From Mycobacterium sp. 852013-50091_SCH5140682 (lineage in GTDB: Bacteria; Actinomycetota; Actinomycetes; Mycobacteriales; Mycobacteriaceae): a DNA stretch of 64,000 nt. Each line of letters opens with the position of its first letter. Position 1 is the stretch's first letter. Under the pieces are notes generated by a model. That model was not told where the DNA came from. It was given only the letters and a program-made list of their open reading frames with translations, and searched no databases. Where the stretch lies: contig NZ_LZTB01000130.1 of the NCBI RefSeq assembly GCF_001665685.1, forward strand, positions 124,001 to 188,000, read 5' to 3'. A program made the translations under genes and the position numbers. Below are positions 51,737 to 59,402 of this stretch, piece after piece.

Positions 51737-53041
51737 ATGACGCGATTTGTGTTGCCTGCTTCCGGCCCTGCCTCGCCATGCTGTGCTGCACGACTCGTCG
51801 AGCAACGCACCGTGACGAGGGCCGGCATCGTGGCTTCCGTGGTATTTGCTCTTGCAACATGTGGGTCCATCACGGCGCAGGCCACCACGACGCTGTACGT
51901 GCCCGGAACCTCGCCGTCCCCGCAACCGTCCGGGACGGTGAGCCTGGCCTGGATGGGGCCGGCCGTCACGCAGTTCGCCAGCACCGCCTATCAGATCGGC
52001 TACCCGGCATCGTTGTATCCGTTCGAGGGCACCATCGCGCTGGATCCGTCTGTCGCACAAGGAGTTATCGCCCTGGACGCGGCGATCCGGGCGGTCCCGC
52101 CGGGGGAGCCCATCCAGGTCATCGGCGTCTCGCAGGGCGATGTTGTCCTCAGCGTGGAGGAGCAGGCACTGCTCGCCAATCCGCCTGCGAACACCGACAT
52201 CACGTTCATCCGGTTCGCCGACCCGACCAGCCCGACAGGCATCATGGGCCGCGACGCGGGCCTGCAGCTACCGGGCATGACCTTTGTCGCCGCCCCGGCA
52301 ACGCCGTACAACACGGTGATCATCAACCGCCAGTACGACGGCATCGCCGACTGGCCGGCCAATCAGCTCAACATCCTCGCCGACGTCAACGCCCTCCTGG
52401 GTGCCCTCTACCTGCACAACCAGGTCAACTACGGGGTGGACCTGAGCACGATTCCCGCCTCCGACATCACCACCACGACCAATTCGATGGGCGGGACCAC
52501 CACGACGTACCTGATCCCGTACACCGGCTTACTGCCGATCCTGCGCCCACTGCAGAGTCTGGGGGTCAACGAGCAACTGCTTGAGGCGGTTCAGGTTCCC
52601 CTCAAGCGGATCATCGATTCGGCATATACGACGTCGACGTGGTCCCCAGTGCACAAGGCAGTGGCCGCGGTTGGGCAGGCGGCGTTCCTGGCCGTGGTGA
52701 ACACCGCATCCCGGGTCGCATCGGATGTCGGTGCGGCGCTGCAGAAGTTGCCTGCCCTTCCGGGCGGCATCACGCCGCAGACGACCGCCCGGATTGCCAA
52801 GACCGCTCCGACCACCAACCCGGTGGCCGCCCTGCGCGCCGGCACGTCGGATACAGCGGAGAAGGCGCCGAAGAATCCGAAACGTCAAGCGCGGGGAACG
52901 GACAGGGTTCGGCAGATCACGGGCGCCGTGACCCGCCACCGGGACACCGCCGACGGTCCGCGCCTGTCAGCGTCCAAGTCGCGCCCTCTCGTGAATCTCC
53001 GGCATGCGCTTCACCCGACGCACGGGCTGGGCGCGAGGTGA
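51737..53041 (+). CDS. Secreted PE-PPE domain serine hydrolase
   Basis: 434 residues. A signal or transmembrane segment (about residues 25-50, GIVASVVFALATCGSITA) precedes the PE-PPE hydrolase domain: TTLYVPGTSPSPQPSG, the nucleophile elbow GVSQGDVVLS (GxSxG) and DGIADWPANQLN with the Asp. The C-terminal 90 residues are basic and Pro/Ala-rich. PE-PPE domains are lipases or acyltransferases in mycobacteria. ATG 51737 has GGAGG eight bases before it; GTG 51716 is less likely. No PE or PPE domain is fused here. Confidence 0.88.
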   Translation: MTRFVLPASGPASPCCAARLVEQRTVTRAGIVASVVFALATCGSITAQATTTLYVPGTSPSPQPSGTVSLAWMGPAVTQFASTAYQIGYPASLYPFEGTIALDPSVAQGVIALDAAIRAVPPGEPIQVIGVSQGDVVLSVEEQALLANPPANTDITFIRFADPTSPTGIMGRDAGLQLPGMTFVAAPATPYNTVIINRQYDGIADWPANQLNILADVNALLGALYLHNQVNYGVDLSTIPASDITTTTNSMGGTTTTYLIPYTGLLPILRPLQSLGVNEQLLEAVQVPLKRIIDSAYTTSTWSPVHKAVAAVGQAAFLAVVNTASRVASDVGAALQKLPALPGGITPQTTARIAKTAPTTNPVAALRAGTSDTAEKAPKNPKRQARGTDRVRQITGAVTRHRDTADGPRLSASKSRPLVNLRHALHPTHGLGAR

Positions 53042-53061
53042 TCTTGGCCGCCGGCCGAGTG

Positions 53062-53874
53062 TTACGAACCCGATTCACTCATGACGAGATCGAGGTGGGT
53101 GTTGATCATGGCTTCGGTCTCGTGCAGGCAATGCTGCAGTGCCGCTGCCTCGGCTGCGGTTTCGTCGCCCCGCACGATCGCCTCCAGGATCGCGGCGTGG
53201 TCGCGTTCGGCCTGCTCGAACTCGAAGAGCTGTCCGGTCGGATCTGACGCCCACAACAGCGGCGCCATCTCGCCCTGAACCTGGACGGTGGCCGTGGTGA
53301 GCCGATTCGACTGGGCGGCCACCGCGAGGCCGATGTGGAAGCGGCTGTCGGCCTTACGGCGGTCCTGCGGGCTGGTGGCCGACCGAAAGGTGTCGGCCAA
53401 GTTCTGCAGCCGGTTCTGGTCTGCGTGGTCGGATCGGGCTGCGGCCAGCCGCGCCGCAGTTGTGGCGATACTGTCCGACAGGTCACCGAGGTCGCGGAGA
53501 TCCTCGGTGCTGCGTTCACGCAGCCGGCGGCGCCGTTCCGTCTCGGTGACGACGCCCGCGTCGCACACCACGCTGCCGCCGCCACGGCCGCGTCGGGTCT
53601 GGATGAAGCCGCGGTCGCGCAGGGAGGCCAGTGCGGCACGCAGGGTGAGCACGGCCACCCCGAACTGCGCCGCGAGTTCCCGTTCCGCGGGCAGCATTTC
53701 GCCATAGCCGATGAGCCCGACGGCGATCGCGGTCTCCAGTTGGTGGGCGATCTGATCGGCCCGGTCGGCGCCGATGGCCTCGTTGGTGCGCAGTTGTGCG
53801 ACGAGGGAGAACGAACTGCCGCGCGTCGCGTCGGAAGGTGTTGAGACGCCAAAGGGTTGAGCTGCCTGCGTCAT
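53062..53874 (-). CDS. GntR/FadR-family regulator
   Basis: 270 residues: a winged helix (PAERELAAQFGVAVLTLRAALASL) then an FCD domain with metal-ligand candidates (DSRFHIGLAVAAQSN and ERDHAAILEAI). The ATG overlaps the stop of the Cache-domain gene (ATGA), so both are made together. Last gene of the catabolic operon starting at 59237. Confidence 0.9.
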   Translation of the reverse strand: MTQAAQPFGVSTPSDATRGSSFSLVAQLRTNEAIGADRADQIAHQLETAIAVGLIGYGEMLPAERELAAQFGVAVLTLRAALASLRDRGFIQTRRGRGGGSVVCDAGVVTETERRRRLRERSTEDLRDLGDLSDSIATTAARLAAARSDHADQNRLQNLADTFRSATSPQDRRKADSRFHIGLAVAAQSNRLTTATVQVQGEMAPLLWASDPTGQLFEFEQAERDHAAILEAIVRGDETAAEAAALQHCLHETEAMINTHLDLVMSESGS

Positions 53875-54620
53875 GACAGCGCCACTATCCGCCAGGGCAG
53901 CCGCTCGGGATCGCGCGAACGAACCGGCACGGTGTGGACGATGCGTTCCGAATCAGTAAGCCGCAGCCGCGATCCGGTGACATGGCGGGCACTGTTGGAC
54001 ACCACGACGCGCTCGTTGGCGGCCAGCAGCACCACCTGATGGCGACGGGTGTTCAAGGTCCGCAACAGCAGTGCCTCCAGGCCGGGGATCGACAGATCGG
54101 CGCCGATCACCGCTGTGCCTCCGGAGGCGGCTTTCAGAGGAATGCCCAAAGTGATTGTGCAGACGTCGATTCCGCCGACGTCGATGTAGGGCCCGGTTGT
54201 GACGGGATGGCCCGCGGCGATGGGAGCGGTGAACCAGTCGTGCGATTGGTAATCGTAGAAGCCGACGGCGTCGGGGTTGAGGATGTGTTTGACGAAGTAG
54301 GAGTTGCCGTCGGCGTCACGGCGCCAGCACTCCAGCCACCGGGTGGCGTCGCTCAAGGTGTCCGATCCGAACGCCATGTCGAACCCTTCGAGCAGTGGCT
54401 GGTCGGCGGAGAGCAGTTCCTGCAGCAGCGGTCTCACCGATGCCAGCGCGGCCCGGTCGGGCGTGCGGTGGCGCTCGGCGAAGCCGTCGATGATCTCGCT
54501 CACCCGCCGGTGCACGATCTCGACGAGCTCGAACAGCTCGTCCATGCGGGTTCCGACCACCCCTGCGACGCGATCCAGCAGCGCAGGCAGATCGTCTTCT
54601 GCTACAGCCATCGTGCTCAC
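53871..54620 (-). CDS. Soluble Cache-domain (PDC-type) sensor protein
   Basis: 249 residues with no transmembrane helix and no output domain. The first 80 residues are helical, then a Cache-like fold with YFVKHILNPDAVGFYDYQSHDWF, PYIDVGGIDVCTITLGIPL and AVIGADLSIPGLEALLL, resembling extracellular ligand sensors. Cache domains normally sit outside the membrane on chemoreceptors or kinases; here it is a free cytoplasmic protein coupled to GntR by a four-base overlap. It may bind the operon substrate and modify GntR activity. Function inferred from context. Confidence 0.75.
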   Translation of the reverse strand: MSTMAVAEDDLPALLDRVAGVVGTRMDELFELVEIVHRRVSEIIDGFAERHRTPDRAALASVRPLLQELLSADQPLLEGFDMAFGSDTLSDATRWLECWRRDADGNSYFVKHILNPDAVGFYDYQSHDWFTAPIAAGHPVTTGPYIDVGGIDVCTITLGIPLKAASGGTAVIGADLSIPGLEALLLRTLNTRRHQVVLLAANERVVVSNSARHVTGSRLRLTDSERIVHTVPVRSRDPERLPWRIVALS

Positions 54621-54712
54621 TCACCGTCCTCGTAGCCGCAGGCTAACACCAGCGACCCCGCCGGGGCGGTGCCCGGCGGGGTGTGGCCTGCGGTGTCGTT
54701 AACGGCCTGCCC

Positions 54713-56374
54713 TCATTCCCACGGCCCGGCGGGAGTCTTCGCGGCGGCGGTTGCCTCGTGCTGCGACCCATGGTGATGGTGGCCGGGATGGTGTTCTTCG
54801 TATTCGAATTCGAGCTCGTCAGCCGATCCGACTCCGGCGGGCAGGTTGATGGTGCTGCGCGGACCGGTGTAGGTGTGCTTGACCCGCAACTGCCAGGCCA
54901 GCCACAGCGCGAGCAGGGTGCCGCCGACGACCAACGGGGTGTAGTTGAGGTACTTCCACTCGAAGCTCGCGTTCCACGGCACACCGCCCGACGAGGTGGG
55001 CAGCATGGCGATGACGGTGGTGATCCCGATCTCGACGACGGCGATCGCGCACAGCCACTTGTACTTCTGGCCCAGATTCCAGCTGCCTGCCTTGAAGGCA
55101 GATCCCTTGCGCCAGCGCTGGTAGATCGGAATCGCGAACGCCAGGTAGAGGCCGACGACACCGATGGAGACGACGGCGTTGAAGGCCACCGGTACCGGAG
55201 CCCCATTGACGTCGACCTCGACCAGTGCGGGCAGGGTCAACACGATGGCGAGTACGGCGACCAGGGCCACGCTGTAGAGCGGTACGTTCTTGCTGTTCAG
55301 CCGAGTCCAGAACCGGGCACCGGGGACAGCGCCGTCCCGGCTGAACGCGAACAGCATGCGGGTGGTCGAGGTCATGCAGGCCATGGCGCAGAAGCATTGG
55401 CCGACAGTCGATATCACCAGAACGATGCCGATCCATGGGGCGCCCAGCGCTTGGTTGAGCACCGTCACCACGGATCCGCCGCCGGCGCTGACGGCGTCCG
55501 GGTCCTGCACGGCGAACAGGAAGCTCAGCAGCAGGATCCAGCCGCCGATCGCCGAGTACAGGATGGCCTGCCAGATGCCCTTGGCCGCCGAACCCGCCGC
55601 GCCGACGGTCTCCTCCGACATGTGGCACGACGCGTCGTATCCGGTGACGGTGAACTGGGGCAGGATCATCGACAACGGCAGCACCAGGAACAGGAACCCG
55701 AGGTTCGACGTGCTGCCGCCGAACATGCCGGTGTTGTTGATCCGCTGCGTGAAGACATCCGAGACGCTGGCGTGGTGGTCCGGGATGAAGATCAGGATCG
55801 CGATGACTGCCGCGACACCCACGACATGCCACCACACCGAGATGCTGTTGAAGATGGCCAGCAGGTGGCTGGAGAAGATCGAGAGCAGGGTGACGATGAT
55901 GAGCACCCCGATGAAGATCAGGAACACCCGCGTGAGCGAATAGCCTGCCGCCCAGGTCGGGCTGTAGGCGGAGATCGTGATGTCGATGAAACTGGCCGCG
56001 CCGTAAGACACTGCGGCCACGATGGCCAGCAGGCCGAGGAAATCCAGCCAGCCGGTGAAATAGCTGGAGCGCAACGAGCCCAGTTTTACGGCCCAGAAGT
56101 ACATGCCACCGGAGGTGGGCATGGCCGAGACCAGCTCGCCCATGCACAGTCCCACGATGAGGATCAGCGCGCTGACGATGGGCCAGCCCCAGCTGATGGC
56201 CATCGGACCACCGTTGTTCCAGCCGATGAAGAAGCTGATGAACGGGCCGCTGAGGATGGAGATGACGGAGAAGGAGATGGCGAAGTTGTGAAAGCCCGAC
56301 CACGAGCGGTCGAGCTCGGCTTTATAGCCGAGCTCGGCGAGCATCTCGTCATCGGAGCTCTTGGCAGTGGACAT
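54713..56374 (-). CDS. APC-superfamily amino acid/amine permease
   Basis: 553 residues with about twelve transmembrane segments and the APC signature near the N-terminus (FAISFSVISILSGP). The GFxP-like STVGQCFCAMACMTSTTRMLFAFSRDGAVP segment is typical of bacterial GABA, choline or amino acid permeases. The C-terminal tail is His-rich (HHPGHHHHGSQHE). It lies in the catabolic operon between the FAD oxidase and the Cache gene, so it probably imports the substrate those enzymes degrade. Confidence 0.9.
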   Translation of the reverse strand: MSTAKSSDDEMLAELGYKAELDRSWSGFHNFAISFSVISILSGPFISFFIGWNNGGPMAISWGWPIVSALILIVGLCMGELVSAMPTSGGMYFWAVKLGSLRSSYFTGWLDFLGLLAIVAAVSYGAASFIDITISAYSPTWAAGYSLTRVFLIFIGVLIIVTLLSIFSSHLLAIFNSISVWWHVVGVAAVIAILIFIPDHHASVSDVFTQRINNTGMFGGSTSNLGFLFLVLPLSMILPQFTVTGYDASCHMSEETVGAAGSAAKGIWQAILYSAIGGWILLLSFLFAVQDPDAVSAGGGSVVTVLNQALGAPWIGIVLVISTVGQCFCAMACMTSTTRMLFAFSRDGAVPGARFWTRLNSKNVPLYSVALVAVLAIVLTLPALVEVDVNGAPVPVAFNAVVSIGVVGLYLAFAIPIYQRWRKGSAFKAGSWNLGQKYKWLCAIAVVEIGITTVIAMLPTSSGGVPWNASFEWKYLNYTPLVVGGTLLALWLAWQLRVKHTYTGPRSTINLPAGVGSADELEFEYEEHHPGHHHHGSQHEATAAAKTPAGPWE

Positions 56375-56415
56375 CGTTGGTATTCCTTGGTTTTCGACGA
56401 AGGGTGGGGAGTCGG

Positions 56416-57687
56416 TCAGCCGACGAGCTGACGCAGACTGTCGTTGAGGAACACGCCGTTGGGATCGAATTCACGGCGTACGGCGACGAACTTGTCGTAT
56501 TCGGGATATTGCTTCTCGATGCGCTCGCGGGTCAGGAAGTGCAGCTTGCCCCAGTGCTGGCGGGCGCCGAAGTCTTCCAGGAGTGCGTCTACGTCGCGCA
56601 GGTACGGCCAGTAGTCGGTACCCGGATGCCCCGAGACGGACAGCACGTTGGTCTCGCGCTTGTAGAAGGGCGACAGGTAGCCGTCTTCGGGCCCGACCCA
56701 ACGGACTTCGATCGGGTACAGCTCATTCGGGTACTTGGTGAGGATCAGCTGCTGCAGAGCCTCGATGGCTTCCAGGCTGTGTTCGGCAGGCACGTAGTAC
56801 TCGAGTTCGTGGAACGGCAGCGTCATGCCGCCCATGTCGTAGATCCGGTAGGACCGGTCGACGCGGGCGCCCGGGGTGGTGCTGATTCCCTCGGGTTCGT
56901 TGATCTCGACTTCCCGGTAGATCTTCTGATACGCCCGGTTGGTCATGGGAAGTCCCGGGGGACAGGGTAACTCGTAGAGAGCCGGAGAGGCTTCGGTCTG
57001 GCACCACAGGAACGAGTAGTGCCGCAGGTTGGCGACATTGTCTGCGAGATTGGCCTTGATCTCGTCCCAGTGCGGGTAGCTGACCTCCTCGGCGAGGTAG
57101 TAGCGCGGGGAGGCTTCCAGCTCGACCTCGGTCATGATTCCGAGAGTGCCGAGCGCGACCTGGGCCGCCAGCAACGTGTTCAGGTCGTCCTCGCCGACTT
57201 CGACGATCTCGCCGTGTCCGTTGACAATTCGGGCCCAGCGCAACCGGCCGGAGAAGCTGGTCTGCCGGATACCGGAGCCGTGCGTCGCGGTGGCCAGCGC
57301 ACCCGAGATCGACTGTTCGACGATGTCGCCCTGGTTGGTCAGTGACAGCCCGTGCTCCCACAGCGGATCGCCGATGTCCTTGAGTCGGGTACCGCCGCGC
57401 AGCCGGACCCGGTTGCGGGCGACGTCGACGCCTGTCAACCCGGTCAGCGCGTCGGTGTTGATCAGGACCCCGCCGGTGGTGACGATCGGGGTGAACGAGT
57501 GCCCGGCCCCCACGGCCCGGACCGGCAGGCCCTGTTTGATCGCGAACCGGACGACGTCGAGGACCTCCTGCTCGTCGCGCGGTGCGACGGTGAAAGCCGG
57601 TGTGCAGGTCTGGTTTCCACCCCAGTTGGTCCATGGCTGGTAGGTGGTGTGGCTGATCGGGGGTACGGCGTAGGTGTGGGTGGGCAT
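56416..57687 (-). CDS. VAO-type FAD oxidase (aldonolactone/alditol oxidase-like)
   Basis: 423 residues. An N-terminal FAD domain (VRAVGAGHSFTPIVTTGG, with ISGALATATHGSG) is followed by a C-terminal ALO-like domain with RQHWGKLHFL, the HWGK motif of D-arabinono-1,4-lactone and alditol oxidases. The His of VGAGHSF is the usual covalent FAD site. ATG 57687 is followed by the family N-terminus. Together with the aldehyde dehydrogenase it could oxidise an alcohol or polyol to aldehyde and acid. Confidence 0.87.
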   Translation of the reverse strand: MPTHTYAVPPISHTTYQPWTNWGGNQTCTPAFTVAPRDEQEVLDVVRFAIKQGLPVRAVGAGHSFTPIVTTGGVLINTDALTGLTGVDVARNRVRLRGGTRLKDIGDPLWEHGLSLTNQGDIVEQSISGALATATHGSGIRQTSFSGRLRWARIVNGHGEIVEVGEDDLNTLLAAQVALGTLGIMTEVELEASPRYYLAEEVSYPHWDEIKANLADNVANLRHYSFLWCQTEASPALYELPCPPGLPMTNRAYQKIYREVEINEPEGISTTPGARVDRSYRIYDMGGMTLPFHELEYYVPAEHSLEAIEALQQLILTKYPNELYPIEVRWVGPEDGYLSPFYKRETNVLSVSGHPGTDYWPYLRDVDALLEDFGARQHWGKLHFLTRERIEKQYPEYDKFVAVRREFDPNGVFLNDSLRQLVG

Positions 57688-57725
57688 GGCGGACAGGGCC
57701 TTCCGACGAGGGTGGGTGGGAGTGA

Positions 57726-59237
57726 TCAGCGGCCGTGGTTGTGCATGACGTGTTTGGTGCGCGAGTAGTCGTCGAGGGCGTAGATCGACAGGTCGCGTCC
57801 GTATCCGGAGCCTTTGACGCCGCCCCAAGGGGCTTCGGTGGCCAGCACCAGGTGGGAGTTGACCCATACGGTGCCCGCGTCGAGCTTGCCGGCGATGTCA
57901 TGGCTGCGCTTGGCGTTTTCGGTGAACACCGACGCCGACAGTCCGTATGTGGTGGCGTTGGCCCGGGTGACGGCCTCGTGTTCGTCGGAGAAGGTTTCGA
58001 CGGTCACCACGGGGCCGAAGATCTCTTGGCGGGCGGCCTCCGCGTCACTGTCGAGGCCGACCAGCACGGTCGGGGCGATGAAGAAGCCAGGGCCTTCGAG
58101 GGCCGAACCACCCACGGCCGCACGGATACCCGCGTCCTTGGCCCGTTGCAGGTAGCCGCGGACGCGGTCGAAGTGGGCTCGCGACACCAATGGGCCGATC
58201 TCGACGTCGTCACCGGCGCCGGGTTCACCGACCGTGAATGAGCTGACCTCCTTGACCAGGTGCTCGACGAACGCGTCGGCGACCGACTCGTGCACCAGCA
58301 CGCGGCATCCCGCGCCGCATTCCTGCCCGGAGTTCCAGTAGCCCGCGGCGCGGATCGACGACGCTGCCGCGGGCAGGTCGGCGTCCTCGAAGATGACCAC
58401 GGGCGCCTTGCCGCCGAGTTCGAGGTGCACCCGCTTGAGCGACTCTGCGGCCGCGCGGGCCACGGCTTTTCCGCTGTTGACCGACCCGGTGAGCGCGATC
58501 ATGTCGACGCCGGGGTGCTCGGCCAGGGCGGCGCCGACGACGGGGCCGGTGCCGGTGACGATGTTGAGCACGCCTGCGGGCAGCAGATCGGCGACCAGTT
58601 CGGCGAACTTGCACGTGGTCAGCGGGGTGATCTCGGATGGCTTGAGCACCAAGGTGTTTCCCGCGGCCAGGATCGGGGCGATCTTCCACGCCGCCATCAG
58701 CAGCGGGTAGTTCCACGGGGTGACCACGCCGATCACGCCGAGCGGTTCGCGCACGATGACCGACAGATGGTCGGCGGCGTAGTTGCCTGCGGCTTGCGAG
58801 GTGGTGGCCCGCGCCGCGCCTGCGAAGAACCGGAAGGTGTCGATGGTGCCGGCCACGTCGTCGCGGGCCACCTCGAACGGCTTGCCGGTGTTGGCCGATT
58901 CCAGGTTGACGAGCAGGTCGTGGTGCTCGGCGACGCGGTCGGCGATCTGCAGCAGGATCAGCGAGCGTTCCTTGGGGGTGAGTGCGCCCCATGCCCGTTG
59001 GGCTGCGCGTGCCGCGGCGACGGCCACCTCGACGTCGGCGACAGTGCCGTCAGGCACCTGGGCGAGCACGGTCTCGTGGCAGGGGTCGACCACGTCGAGG
59101 GTGGCCTCCGAGGTGCTCGGCCGGAACGCGCCATCGATGAATTGCCCGGCCGGCGGCAGATCGCCGGCACTGATCAGGGGCGTCGCCTCGGGATTGCGGC
59201 GGACGGTCGTGGGCGTGGTTTCTGGCAGGACGGTCAT
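57726..59237 (-). CDS. Aldehyde dehydrogenase (betaine/aminobutyraldehyde type)
   Basis: 503 residues. NAD-dependent ALDH with catalytic Glu in LELGGKAPVVI, Cys in GQECGAGC and the cofactor segment TPWNYPLLMAAWKIAPILAAGN. The sequence is closest by eye to gamma-aminobutyraldehyde or betaine aldehyde dehydrogenases. It is the first gene of the minus-strand operon that continues through the oxidase, permease, Cache and GntR genes. The upstream dyad (59263-59292) is the likely GntR operator. Confidence 0.9.
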   Translation of the reverse strand: MTVLPETTPTTVRRNPEATPLISAGDLPPAGQFIDGAFRPSTSEATLDVVDPCHETVLAQVPDGTVADVEVAVAAARAAQRAWGALTPKERSLILLQIADRVAEHHDLLVNLESANTGKPFEVARDDVAGTIDTFRFFAGAARATTSQAAGNYAADHLSVIVREPLGVIGVVTPWNYPLLMAAWKIAPILAAGNTLVLKPSEITPLTTCKFAELVADLLPAGVLNIVTGTGPVVGAALAEHPGVDMIALTGSVNSGKAVARAAAESLKRVHLELGGKAPVVIFEDADLPAAASSIRAAGYWNSGQECGAGCRVLVHESVADAFVEHLVKEVSSFTVGEPGAGDDVEIGPLVSRAHFDRVRGYLQRAKDAGIRAAVGGSALEGPGFFIAPTVLVGLDSDAEAARQEIFGPVVTVETFSDEHEAVTRANATTYGLSASVFTENAKRSHDIAGKLDAGTVWVNSHLVLATEAPWGGVKGSGYGRDLSIYALDDYSRTKHVMHNHGR

Positions 59238-59262
59238 GGGGATGCCTTCGTCGAGAGTGATT

Positions 59263-59292
59263 GATTCATTTTTAAAGCTTTAGTAGTGAATC
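59263..59292. promoter_or_regulatory. Dyad at the ALDH operon promoter
   Basis: GATTCA (59263-59268) and TGAATC (59287-59292) form an inverted repeat with TAAAGCTTTA, a perfect 10-base palindrome (59273-59282), in the middle. The A+T-rich block is unusual here and lies 26 bases upstream of the aldehyde dehydrogenase ATG, the expected place for the GntR binding site. Confidence 0.5.
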
Positions 59293-59402
59293 TTTACGCT
59301 GTGGCGTGGCTCACGTCAAGAGCTGCGAGTGCTTTTAACCGACTGGAAACACCCACCCGCCTCGCCGGGGGCTGTCGGCCCGATTCGGTAGGGTCCTCCG
59401 AC

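Noticed and set aside
54683..56431. 582-codon plus-strand frame opposite the permease
   Set aside because: Exactly antisense to a clear APC permease, with a highly charged His/Gln/Asp-rich composition typical of antisense translation of membrane genes.
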